Origin: Pelagibius marinus
Lineage (GTDB): Bacteria; Pseudomonadota; Alphaproteobacteria; Kiloniellales; Kiloniellaceae
DNA: 64,000 nucleotides
Reading direction: 5' to 3'
Assembly: GCF_014925385.1 (NCBI RefSeq)
Contig: NZ_JACSDK010000013.1
Location: forward strand, 186,001 to 250,000
The notes below the pieces were generated by a model. That model searched no databases and was not told where the DNA came from. It worked only from the letters and a program-made list of their open reading frames with translations. The position numbers and the translations under genes are program-made. Below, in pieces: positions 55,785 to 63,884 of this stretch. The first letter of the stretch is position 1, and each line of letters begins with the position of its first letter.

Positions 55785-56527
55785 CGGGTAGGTTCTCTGG
55801 CAAAACCGCTCTCGTGACCGGCGGCGCCGGCGGCATTGGCGCGGCGATCTGCCGGCGGTTGGCCGCCGAAGGGGCGCAGGTGGTGATCTGCGACTTGAAT
55901 GCCAAAGCCGCGGCGGCCTTGGCTGGGGAGATCTGCAGCGCCAGCGTGGAGAGAGTGGACATCGCAGACGGCGCGGCGGCGCGGGCGATGATCGAGCGCG
56001 TGGTGGCCGCGCATGGGCGGCTGGATGTCCTCTGCAACAACGCCGGGGTAAACCGACGGGGTGACCTGCTGAGCCTCACCGAGGTGGACTGGATGGCGTC
56101 CTTCGCCATCAATCTCCATGGCATGTTCCATCTCTGCCGGGCGGTGCTGCCGCACATGATCGAGGCCGGCGGTGGCGCGATCGTGAACACCGCCTCGCAG
56201 TGGGGGCTTTACCCGGCACCGGGCCATATCGCCTACAACACCTCCAAGGCGGCGGTGGCGGCCTTCACCCGGAACCTGGCGCGGGACTACGCACCGCAGA
56301 AGATCCGCGTCAATGCGGTATGTCCCGGTGAAGTGCGCACACCGATGCTCGAATCGAACCTCGCGCGCACCGGTCGCAGCCTTGACGACTTGAACGCTCT
56401 CGTCCCCTACGGCCGCATCGGCGAACCGGAGGAGATCGCCGCCCTGGTCGCCTTCCTCGCCTCCGATGAGGCGCCCTACCTGTGCGGCGCGCTGGTGGAG
56501 ATCACGGGCGCACAGGCGGTAGCGTAG
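55781..56527 (+). CDS. short-chain dehydrogenase/reductase
   Basis: 248-residue classical SDR with TGGAGGIGAA, CDLNAKAA (Asp after beta-2, NAD preference), NNAG, Ser in NTASQWG and YNTSKAAV. The GTG start overlaps the aminotransferase stop (GTGA), implying translational coupling. Substrate unknown; a hydroxy-acid or the keto product of the aminotransferase is possible. Confidence 0.9.
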   Translation: MTGRFSGKTALVTGGAGGIGAAICRRLAAEGAQVVICDLNAKAAAALAGEICSASVERVDIADGAAARAMIERVVAAHGRLDVLCNNAGVNRRGDLLSLTEVDWMASFAINLHGMFHLCRAVLPHMIEAGGGAIVNTASQWGLYPAPGHIAYNTSKAAVAAFTRNLARDYAPQKIRVNAVCPGEVRTPMLESNLARTGRSLDDLNALVPYGRIGEPEEIAALVAFLASDEAPYLCGALVEITGAQAVA

Positions 56528-56539
56528 AGGAAAGCCCAC

Positions 56540-57292
56540 ATGTTCGATCTGAAAGGCAAGACCATTCTCGTGACCGGCGCCACGCGCGGCATCGGCGCGG
56601 CCGTCGTGGCTGAGATCCATGTGGGGGGCGCCAATGTCATCGGGCATTTCGGCCGCAATGCCGGGTATGCCGAGGCGATGCAGAAGCAATATCCCGAGCG
56701 CCTACATCTTGTGCGGGCCGATCTGAAAGATCCGGCCGGTGCCGACAGGCTCTGGCACGAGGCACTAGCGGTCCACGGCAGGATAGACGTGCTGGTCAAC
56801 AACGCGGGCATTTACCTGGCCTCGCCGCTGGATGATGCGACGGCATGGGTGCGGAGCTGGGCCGAGAATATCCAGGTGAACCTTCAGGCGCCAGCCGACC
56901 TCTGCCGCCATGCGATCCGGCACTTCCAGGCCATCGGTGGCGGGATCATCGTCAACATGGCGAGCCGGTCGTCCCATCGCGGCGACGGGCCGGAACACCT
57001 TGCCTACGGCGCGGCCAAGGGCGGCCTTCTGGCACTGACCAAGGGGATCGCCCGGGGCTATGCCCACGAGAACATCCTCGCCTATGCCATTGCGCCGGGG
57101 TGGGTGCGGACTGCCATGGCCGAGGAGCATATCGCCACGGTCGGCGAAGAGGCAGTGACTGCCGCTCTGCCTCTGCGGGAAGTGACACCGCCCGAGGATG
57201 TGGCTGCGATGGTCGCTTTCCTGGCCTCGGGCCGCTGCCGCCACGCAACCGGTTGCACAGTGGACATCACCGGTGCTGAATACGTGAGGTAG
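56540..57292 (+). CDS. short-chain dehydrogenase/reductase
   Basis: 250-residue classical SDR with TGATRGIGAA, NNAG, Ser in NMASRSSH and YGAAKGGL. It is 12 bp after the preceding SDR with an AGAGGAAAG site. Last gene of the amino-acid cluster. The two adjacent SDRs are clearly different sequences rather than a fresh duplication. Confidence 0.9.
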   Translation: MFDLKGKTILVTGATRGIGAAVVAEIHVGGANVIGHFGRNAGYAEAMQKQYPERLHLVRADLKDPAGADRLWHEALAVHGRIDVLVNNAGIYLASPLDDATAWVRSWAENIQVNLQAPADLCRHAIRHFQAIGGGIIVNMASRSSHRGDGPEHLAYGAAKGGLLALTKGIARGYAHENILAYAIAPGWVRTAMAEEHIATVGEEAVTAALPLREVTPPEDVAAMVAFLASGRCRHATGCTVDITGAEYVR

Positions 57293-57387
57293 CCCGATGG
57301 CCTCCTTGGCGGCGAGGGCCTAATCTTTCTGATCGAGAGTTCCACAAAGCGCCCAATCCCGATTGTCTGCTATCCCCTGATGGAGAC

Positions 57388-57588
57388 TTACTTCCCCTCA
57401 GTCGAATCGCCTCCACCCTCGGCTCGCAGAGAGAGTCCGAGAGATGTCGGCTCATAATCGACCCTTGGCGGAACGACGGGGTAGACGGTGCGCTTTTCAA
57501 GGCAATCTTGCTCAAGACCTCGCAGGCGCAATGTGAGCATTCTCCCGGAGATGCCGTCGACATCCCGCTTCAGGTCAGAGAATCGACG
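57388..57588 (-). pseudogene. HxlR-family regulator fragment, N-terminus missing
   Basis: Minus-strand frame reads RRFSDLKRDVDGISGRMLT, then LRLRGLEQDCLEKRTVYPVV and PPRVDYEPTSLGLSL, the wing and C-terminal part of HxlR-type regulators. The first HTH helices are missing at about 57588, where an NmrA fragment begins on the other strand. The open frame runs further but into unrelated codons. Confidence 0.7.
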
Positions 57589-57705
57589 CGGACCGGCATC
57601 GCCGCCGCTAATGCCGCCTTTGCTGCGGGCGTCGAACACTTCATCTATGCGTCCGTGGGCGGCGCAGAACCGGCGTGCAAGTCTCCTACTGGCAGTTTTT
57701 GTTGA
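57589..57705 (+). pseudogene. NmrA-type NAD(P)-binding protein fragment
   Basis: The frame reads RTGIAAANAAFAAGVEHFIY then ASVGGAE, the conserved second helix and strand of NmrA/NAD(P)-binding Rossmann proteins. The N-terminal cofactor motif is missing on the left and an IS1182-type element starts at about 57697. About 300 bp of intact promoter and 5' sequence between this and the HxlR gene appear to be lost. Confidence 0.65.
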
Positions 57706-59280
57706 TTTAGTCCCTCGGTGACGCGGTTTTGGTGTCCGCTTCTGACAGTAGCGGACATCCGGTGCCGGCCTTCTGGCCGGTTTTCTTGGGACGGGGGTGT
57801 TCCGGTACTTTGCTGGTGAATCAGATCCTCATGTCATTCATGCTGGCTTAGCACATGGCGGCGGCTCTGGTCTGAGCTTGGCGAGCTTTCTCAGGTTCTG
57901 GGCCGTTGCGGCGAGCAGGAACTCGTCGTGCGCGCCACAAGGTCCTCGCAGCCGCAACCGGCCCAGCTTTAAGATGCGCTTGAGATGGGCGAACAGCATC
58001 TCGACGCGCTTGCGCTCACGGCGCGACTGGTCAAAGGCGGGCGTGTCGTAGAGGGCTCTGGCGACGTCGCGGGCGTCCTCATGGATATCGCGTGGGATCT
58101 TGCGATGTGGGGCCTTGGGACAGCATCTCTGTTTGAGAGAACAGGATTCGCAGTCGTACTTGCTGGACCTGTAGAGCAGGGTGCGGCCGTCGTGCACCTT
58201 ACCCGTGGTCTTGAGCGTCTTGCCGGTGGGGCAGACATAGAGGTTGCGCACGTCATCCCAAGTGAAGTCGGCTCTGGAGAGGGTGCCGTCCTCGCGCTTT
58301 GATTTGTCAAAGACGGGGATGTGCGGAGCGATGCCCCGTTCCTTGACCAGCCAGGCCAGCATCGGCGCGGCGCCATAGGCGCTGTCACCGGCAAGCCGCT
58401 TGGGATGCAGACCGAAGCGCTCGCGCGTCCGGTCGATCATGGTGCGCGCGGCTCCCACCTCGGCCTGGCGGATCGCCCGCGTCGCCTCGACGTCGACGAT
58501 CACTGCGTCCTGCGTGTCGATCAGGTAATTCGTCGCATAGGCAAAGAAGGCCGGGCCGCGCTGGGCGCCAGTCCACTGGGCGGCCGGATCGGAGGGTGAG
58601 ACGAACTTCGGTGTCACCGTGGTGGCCGCCCCGAAGGCGGCGTCATCAAGGTGGGCCAGGTAGTCCCTGACTGCCTGGCCGGCATCGGCCGGGATCTCCT
58701 CGAGGCGCCACTTATCCCCGCGCACCGAGCGCTGCTTGTTGGCGTCGGCCTGGATGAGGCTGGCATCGACCGCGAAACCCTCACCGCCAACCAGACCCTC
58801 CATCATGCAGCGCTGCACGACGCTCTCGAAGAGGTGGCGCAGGATGTTGCTCTGCCGGAAGCGGCCGTGGCGGTTGCGCGAGAAAGTCGAGTGATCAGGC
58901 ACCTTGCCATCCAGACCCAGGCCGCAGAACCACCTGTAGGCCAGGTTCAGGTGAACTTCCTCGCACAGCCGACGCTCCGAGCGAATGGCAAAGCAGTAGC
59001 CCACGATCAGCATGCGGATCATCAACTCGGGATCGACCGAGGGCCTGCCGATGGTGCTGTAGTGCCCGGCCAGTTCCCGCCGCACGCTGCCAAGATCGAG
59101 GAAATGATCGATCTGGCGCAACAGGTGGTCAGCCGGAACGTGATCATCCAAGCAGAAGTCGTAGAACAGCCGATCCGGCGCCGCATGTGTTCCCATCATC
59201 GCTCAGTCCTCCTCGCCAACACCCTAGGAAGACGGAATCACGGCTCCGGACCGCATTCAAGGCCGACTAAATCAACAGAA
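57697..59280. mobile_element. complete IS1182-family insertion sequence
   Basis: Terminal inverted repeats TTTTGTTGATTTAGTC (57697-57712) and its complement GACTAAATCAACAGAA (59265-59280) match at 15 of 16 positions and enclose one transposase gene. The element is about 1.58 kb. No clear target duplication was found. It interrupts the NmrA relic. Confidence 0.75.
57838..59199 (-). CDS. IS1182-family DDE transposase
   Basis: 453-residue transposase with the N-terminal DUF772 domain (SVDPELMIRMLIVGYCFAIR, RWFCGLGLDGKVPDHSTFSR) and the DDE catalytic core (VDASLIQADANKQ; LAGDSAYG; RKRVEMLFAHLKRI). A zinc-ribbon-like CESCSLKQRCC lies before the last helix, as usual. The frame is intact, so the element may be active. 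Confidence 0.93.
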   Translation of the reverse strand: MMGTHAAPDRLFYDFCLDDHVPADHLLRQIDHFLDLGSVRRELAGHYSTIGRPSVDPELMIRMLIVGYCFAIRSERRLCEEVHLNLAYRWFCGLGLDGKVPDHSTFSRNRHGRFRQSNILRHLFESVVQRCMMEGLVGGEGFAVDASLIQADANKQRSVRGDKWRLEEIPADAGQAVRDYLAHLDDAAFGAATTVTPKFVSPSDPAAQWTGAQRGPAFFAYATNYLIDTQDAVIVDVEATRAIRQAEVGAARTMIDRTRERFGLHPKRLAGDSAYGAAPMLAWLVKERGIAPHIPVFDKSKREDGTLSRADFTWDDVRNLYVCPTGKTLKTTGKVHDGRTLLYRSSKYDCESCSLKQRCCPKAPHRKIPRDIHEDARDVARALYDTPAFDQSRRERKRVEMLFAHLKRILKLGRLRLRGPCGAHDEFLLAATAQNLRKLAKLRPEPPPCAKPA

Positions 59281-59554
59281 TCGGCACGAAGGTGAAGTGC
59301 GCGAACAACAACTCTTGGTCCGCTTTGCGTCACGCAGCGGACGCGACCTGCGGGAGCTTAGGACGTCAGCGGCTGCCGAAGGATGACGCCGGTAGGCTGC
59401 TGGGCGCTGGGGGTAGGACGAGGAGCGCGCGTTCGAAGTGACCGCGACTCTCGTGCCGTGCCACGCCGGGAGACGTCTACTTCCCGGCAGCAGCGACTGG
59501 GGCTTGCGGGCAACGGCTTAAGCCACGCCGTGCACGACCCTGTGCACAAAGGGT

Positions 59555-59576
59555 GGCGGAGCAGATCTGCTCCGCC
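59555..59576. terminator. 22-bp perfect palindrome downstream of the XRE gene
   Basis: GGCGGAGCAGA followed directly by its complement TCTGCTCCGCC. It lies 48 bp after the XRE gene stop and is followed (minus strand) by CACCCTTTG, so it may be its terminator. The remaining part of 59281-59623 has no gene. Confidence 0.5.
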
Positions 59577-59623
59577 GCCGTTGAACCCTGAGCCCGCTGT
59601 TCGTCGGGGCTCAATGCCGTGAT

Positions 59624-59947
59624 CTAGCTCGCATAGACAACGTTGATTTTTCCAGGCGTCTTGCGCCGCCGGATCGGCTTCACCCGGATCTCGACGTCAT
59701 TGCCGAGCGCCGTCAGGCAGTCGAGCATCTTGGCTTCGCTGATGCCCCGGAACCGGCCGCGCAGCATGTCGGCAACCTTGCCTTGGCTCAGGCCCATCAT
59801 CGCCGCGGCTTCCTTCTGAGTCAGCTTCCGCCGCTTAATGATCCGGCCGATGTTCACGGCAAGCTGGGCCTTGACCAGCATTGCTTCGGCATCGAGAAAC
59901 CCAAGGTCGACGTAGACGTTACCGGAGCTTTCTCCGATCTTGGTCAT
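59624..59947 (-). CDS. XRE-family antitoxin-like regulator (HigA2-like)
   Basis: 107-residue protein with a central XRE HTH (IKRRKLTQKEAAAMMGLSQG, then ADMLRGRFRGISEAKMLDCL) and a beta-rich C-terminus ending INVVYAS. The layout is typical of HigA/XRE antitoxins encoded with RelE/HigB toxins; none is visible upstream, and the only adjoining intact gene is fic. It has a GGAGGGCAAGAAAG site. Whether it controls fic is unknown. Confidence 0.85.
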   Translation of the reverse strand: MTKIGESSGNVYVDLGFLDAEAMLVKAQLAVNIGRIIKRRKLTQKEAAAMMGLSQGKVADMLRGRFRGISEAKMLDCLTALGNDVEIRVKPIRRRKTPGKINVVYAS

Positions 59948-60126
59948 CTTTCTTGCCCTCCTTGGCGTGTGCTTCTGCTTCCTTCAACCGGCTGCCGGTC
60001 CGGTAAGGTCGCTCTCTGCCAGTCGAAGGATTGACAGATTGTGCACCTGCGGATCCTGCGGGGATCGAGTCCAGCATTCTTTCGGCACCTGGTCTAGACT
60101 GGGTGATTACTTTGGTCCCGCTCGCG

Positions 60127-61686
60127 TCAGCCGCCGCCATCACTGAAGACCTCTTCACAGATCGCCTCAATGTGTGCCGCTTCCTCATCGGTCAAGGCAG
60201 CGAACTCCTTCTCGCGGCGTCTCTTCGGCAGCTTGCCGTTGTTCTGCCGGATAAACATGATCAGGTCCTGGGCCAGGCGGTCCGGCATCTCGACCGCCTC
60301 CATGATGCGCCGCTGCGCTTCGTCGTGACGGCGCAGATAGTCGATCTCTTCCGGCAGGTCGTGTTCGACCGTGCGCGCGACGCAGGAGTAGAGGAATTCG
60401 GCTTCGTCCGTGCAATCAAAGTATCGGTAAAGATCGGTCGTCTCGTTCAGGACCTCGACATTGCGGTCTGCGGTCGGACGCCAGTCGATGAAAGGCATCA
60501 GCGGACCAGAGTGCCCCTGCAACGTATGCCGGTAGTCGTCGATCCGGTCGAGCATGACCGACGAGACCGGAAACACCATGCCTTGCGGCGTGAAGTCCCG
60601 CTCGGCCAGCACGTGATGGATCAGGCAGCGGTGCAGGCGTCCGTTCCCGTCCTGATACGGGTGGACGTAGACGAAGCCGAACGCCGTGGCGGTCGCCTGG
60701 AGCACTGGATCGATGCCGCTCGCGCTCATCCGATCATTGGCGGCGAGCAAGCCGTCCAGCAGGTCCGGCAGGTCGTCCGGCCGCGCACCAATGAATTCCG
60801 GCAGGGGATCGCCGTTTTCATCGCGTTCGCCGAGGAAGGCTCCGTCGGGGCGCAGACCGGCCCGGATGAAACGTGTGTCCTCGATCAGAACACCGTGCAG
60901 TCGGTTCAGCTCGTCGAGTGTCAGAGGATTTTTGCCGGCCTGGAGGACTGCACGACCCCATCGTTCCAGCCGGTTGTGTGGCGGGCGCTCGCCTTCGATC
61001 GCGAAGCTGGCGCGGCTGTCCGCCAGCAGCAGGAAGCTCGCGGCGCGAGCGACGAGTTGTCCGCTGGTGCGCCCCAATGTTTCGGCGGCCTTCGTGGAGA
61101 GCGCACGTGCGCCATATTCCTCGAGCGCCGAGGTACGCCGGATGACTGGGCAGTAGCTGCCCGCCCCGAGCAGGTTATCCCGTACCCGGTGCCGCTTCGA
61201 GACCACCGGCTTCGCTGTCACATAAGTCTTCGGGTCGAGCGCTTCGGTGGCCGTCACCGTTGGCGCGTCGTCGATCGGCAGCCGCTTGCCGGTCATGCTC
61301 TCGTAGAAGAACCAGAGCCGGCGCGCGACCGTCCCGGTCGGTGCTTTTCTGACGAACTCCGCGATGACGTCCGGATCCACGGCATCGAACACCCGTTTGA
61401 GAACGAGAGGGTCGAACTGCTCATGGCGAAGGGCGAAGCTGATATGGTCGGCGACGCTGTCGCCCGGCCAGTAGCGCTTGTCGAAGATGGTCCAGTCGCC
61501 TTCTGCGCGGTGACTGCCCTTGATATGGCCACCGGCAACGGTGCTCACCGCCCGGACCGGCGCGGCAATGCCGAGGCCGTAAACCAGTGCCGCCCAGCCG
61601 GCCAGCCTCTTGCCCTTCGGGACAAGCCGGTCCTGGAACGTCGTTGGCGTGGCGAAATTGAGCTCCATCGGTCGAAATTCTTTCAT
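60127..61686 (-). CDS. Fic-family AMP-transferase
   Basis: 519-residue Fic protein with a conserved catalytic motif HPYQDGNGRLHR (about residues 341-352; His, Asp, Arg all present) and an N-terminal inhibitory helix motif SFAIEGE (about residue 226) of the S/T-x3-E-G/N type, placing it in the class with an intramolecular inhibitor. An N-terminal extension (about 1-190) and a C-terminal winged-helix-like region (LPKRRREKEFAALTDEE) flank the Fic core. ATG 61686 with GGAGG 14 bp upstream is the likely start. It probably transfers AMP to a target protein; the target is not known. No separate FicA-type antitoxin is needed if the inhibitory helix works. Confidence 0.92.
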   Translation of the reverse strand: MKEFRPMELNFATPTTFQDRLVPKGKRLAGWAALVYGLGIAAPVRAVSTVAGGHIKGSHRAEGDWTIFDKRYWPGDSVADHISFALRHEQFDPLVLKRVFDAVDPDVIAEFVRKAPTGTVARRLWFFYESMTGKRLPIDDAPTVTATEALDPKTYVTAKPVVSKRHRVRDNLLGAGSYCPVIRRTSALEEYGARALSTKAAETLGRTSGQLVARAASFLLLADSRASFAIEGERPPHNRLERWGRAVLQAGKNPLTLDELNRLHGVLIEDTRFIRAGLRPDGAFLGERDENGDPLPEFIGARPDDLPDLLDGLLAANDRMSASGIDPVLQATATAFGFVYVHPYQDGNGRLHRCLIHHVLAERDFTPQGMVFPVSSVMLDRIDDYRHTLQGHSGPLMPFIDWRPTADRNVEVLNETTDLYRYFDCTDEAEFLYSCVARTVEHDLPEEIDYLRRHDEAQRRIMEAVEMPDRLAQDLIMFIRQNNGKLPKRRREKEFAALTDEEAAHIEAICEEVFSDGGG

Positions 61687-61803
61687 CAAGGTCGAAGAGA
61701 CCTCCAAGGAGGCCCGCCTAGTCGATATTTACCATACCACGGAATGGTCGAATTTCTTTCATTGAAATCGAAATATGCCACAAAATACATACATGGGTCG
61801 AAA
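61670..61803 (-). repeat. GGTCGAA repeats over the fic promoter
   Basis: GGTCGAA occurs at 61670, 61690, 61746 and 61796. Two copies are part of a 17-bp near-repeat GGTCGAA(A/T)TTCTTTCAT at 61670-61686 and 61746-61762, the first covering the fic start codon. The arrangement suggests a multi-site operator for fic; no cognate protein is identified. Confidence 0.5.
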
Positions 61804-61911
61804 ATAACTACATATCTTGTGGCTACGCCACATTGGCAATAGGTCGATCCGTCGCCTGCGGTTTGCTATTTTGCCCGTCCCGCCCCACAGGAGTTACGCG
61901 TCGAGGTCGCC

Positions 61912-62331
61912 ATGAGCCCCGCACTCGAGCGAGACTTGATCGAGAGGTATCCGAAGCTGTTTGCCGATTACGGCGCGGCGCCCGACAAGTCCGCGATGGC
62001 ATTCGGTTTCGAGTGTGGCAACGGCTGGTTCGATCTGCTGGATGCGCTCTGCGCGCAGCTCTCCAAACTGAAGCCGGCCGGCGAGTCCGACGATCCGCTG
62101 CCGCTCACCGCACTCCAGGTGAAAGAGAAGTACGGAACCCTGCGGTTCTATCTTGGTGCCTGCAGCGACGAGGTGCTTGCTCTCGTAGAACTCGCCGAGG
62201 CGATGAGCGCGGGGATCTGCGAGACTTGTGGGAACAGGGGGCGGACCCGCGGGATGACCTGGCTCAAGACGCTCTGCAGTTCCTGCGCTCGCGAGCAGGG
62301 CTACGCGGAGACGGAAACTGAAGCCCCATAA
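61912..62331 (+). CDS. hypothetical protein with C-terminal zinc-ribbon
   Basis: 139-residue acidic protein with no family I can name. The N-terminal half is helical (RDLIERYPKLFADYGAAPDK; MAFGFECGNGWFDLLDALCA; KEKYGTLRFYLGACSD). The C-terminus has a treble-cysteine pattern CETCGNRGRTRG...LCSSC consistent with a zinc ribbon. Similar proteins of this shape are common in mobile elements. It is the last intact gene before the right attachment repeat. Confidence 0.8.
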   Translation: MSPALERDLIERYPKLFADYGAAPDKSAMAFGFECGNGWFDLLDALCAQLSKLKPAGESDDPLPLTALQVKEKYGTLRFYLGACSDEVLALVELAEAMSAGICETCGNRGRTRGMTWLKTLCSSCAREQGYAETETEAP

Positions 62332-62511
62332 GAGTTTACGCCTCCACCAACACTCTGCCATCACCGTGCTCAAGCAGCTCTGCGAACTCTACGGATGTTC
62401 TGAGACGGTAATCACCTGACAGTCGGCCGGCGCCGGACCGCGGCCCCGTTCGCGATGGGGCCGAGATCACCTCAACACCAGCGGTTTGGGTCCCGCCATG
62501 CACGACCTCTT

Positions 62512-62634
62512 CGTGTGCACAAGGACGTGTGCCGCCACCTGGCCGCGTCGCGTTCTAGACCGTCTGGACCGATAATCCAGCAAGGCCAAGAGTTTGAGCT
62601 ACCCCACATACGTCTCGTGTGCACTATGTGTGCA
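62512..62634 (+). repeat. putative integrase arm-type repeats, right end of island
   Basis: CGTGTGCA at 62512-62519 and 62616-62623, TGTGTGCA at 62627-62634 and CGTGTGCC at 62526-62533. The pair at 62616/62627 has the same 11-bp spacing as the pair at 12297/12308. The 62332-62753 interval has no gene; it includes these repeats. Confidence 0.45.
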
Positions 62635-62753
62635 TCCGCACCACGAGCTTTGCGAAGTTGCCGTCGAAGCGCCGCGCAGACAAGGTCTTGATATCAGAGG
62701 GAAAAGCGGGATAACGTGGCGCTGCTAGCGTCGAACTAAAATTATCAAATGAA

Positions 62754-62799
62754 ATGAATAACTTAAGTCGGAAGCTCTCCGTCGCGCCGATGATGGACT
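62754..62799 (+). repeat. dusA: right attachment core with replacement dusA start (28-bp repeat copy 2 at 62772-62799)
   Basis: The frame from ATG 62754 reads MNNLSRKLSVAPMMDWTG, an alternative DusA N-terminus that the island would give back to the host gene. 62772-62799 is identical to 12230-12257. After WTG the DusA sequence does not continue (SKNAVKLNTKG), so the rest of the host gene is further right, beyond another insert. No strong ribosome site precedes ATG 62754. Confidence 0.75.
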
Positions 62800-62858
62800 G
62801 GACGGGCGTTTCGAAAAACGCCGTAAAATTAAATACTAAGGGTTCTCGTGTTTTCGAT

Positions 62859-62876
62859 GTTGTACCCTCGTTGTAC
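62859..62876 (+). repeat. arm-like repeats of a second element
   Basis: GTTGTAC at 62859-62865 and 62870-62876, again 11 bp apart and 60 bp inside the core repeat, as at the left end of the first island but with a different sequence. Suggests the start of another dusA-integrating element. From 62877 to 63071 no gene was found. Confidence 0.45.
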
Positions 62877-63071
62877 TTGTCGCTGCATCCGATTTTCCCA
62901 AGGCACCGATATTCCTAACTGCAAGCCGTGGCTCTAATTCGGGGCCGGAACAAGAAAACCTTCCTGGTCACCAATTCAACGGGGTGAACCGCTTAACTGA
63001 GGCTGGTGATTGTCTGTTGGCCACCTCGCAACTCTCCGCGATCTTCCCCAACTCAAAACCTCTGCCTAGCC

Positions 63072-63884
63072 TCAGGGTTCTGCCACATCCAGGACGAAGG
63101 ACGAGGGGTCTATGGTGTTTTCGATCAATGACAGAATTTCTGGTCGTAGCGATCCATCGCCGGGTTCGAACAACCCGGTGCGCTTCATAGCCTGGCGAAC
63201 ATCGATGTCGCGGCCCAGATATTCTAGCGCAACCTTCGAGGCACCGGGTTTGCGCCCCCGCCGAGTAGGGCCTCCGGTTTGGATGCCAAACAAGAGCCCA
63301 ATCCGACTACGGTGGCTGGGATAAAACGTTGCTTGCGTAACCGAATTCACTTCGATCGCTTCGTATTCGAGAATATAAAGGCGGTCGGCAAGGTAGAACA
63401 ATACTCCCTCATATTTGTTCAAGCCATTCGAAAGCCCGGTTTCAGGGTCGCGCAAAATCTCGATGTTTTTCCAGTAGAATCTGCCGCCCTCTCTGTAGAT
63501 GAGCGCGAGCGAACGAATTATCTTTCCCGGATTTCCAAAGGAAAAGAAATAGCGGAAATAATAGCCTGTGTATTTCTCCAGGTCCTGGCTGCGTTGATAA
63601 AGCCTGTCGAGGTGGCGCAGCGGCTTGCTGAGCGCTTCCCTCTGGAGCGGCTTGCGCTTAAGGGCGACGATATCCTCGAACTGCTGTGGCTCCATCAATA
63701 ACTCGGACTCCGACACTCCGAAGAAATCGCAGATGCGTCGCATATTGCCGCGCGAGGGGTGTGAGTTGCCCGCGAGGTACTTGTTAAATTGCTGGCGGTT
63801 CATGCCGAGCTTGCGGCACACCTCGGCAATCGAGGAGTGGTAGCTGCATAGCAGGGAGAGGTTGTGACGGAGCTCATCAGACAT
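63072..63884 (-). CDS. XRE-like HTH regulator with large C-terminal domain
   Basis: 270-residue protein. The N-terminal HTH (about residues 10-65) reads IAEVCRKLGMNRQQFNKYLA then PSRGNMRRICDFFGV, followed by a roughly 200-residue domain with no family I recognise (YTGYYFRYFFSFGNPGKIIR; EGGRFYWKNIEILRD; GLLFGIQTGGPTRRGRK). This size resembles XRE regulators of phage or mobile islands. It is the only gene of the second element in the window. An upstream promoter is not obvious. Confidence 0.8.
   Translation of the reverse strand: MSDELRHNLSLLCSYHSSIAEVCRKLGMNRQQFNKYLAGNSHPSRGNMRRICDFFGVSESELLMEPQQFEDIVALKRKPLQREALSKPLRHLDRLYQRSQDLEKYTGYYFRYFFSFGNPGKIIRSLALIYREGGRFYWKNIEILRDPETGLSNGLNKYEGVLFYLADRLYILEYEAIEVNSVTQATFYPSHRSRIGLLFGIQTGGPTRRGRKPGASKVALEYLGRDIDVRQAMKRTGLFEPGDGSLRPEILSLIENTIDPSSFVLDVAEP

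Noticed and set aside
59919-60188. Minus-strand 89-codon frame as a toxin partner of the XRE gene
   Set aside because: No RelE/HigB features and overlaps the 3' end of fic; looks like leader sequence of the XRE gene.
62455-62691. 78-codon plus frame in the right end of the island
   Set aside because: No motifs, lies in the repeat-rich att region.
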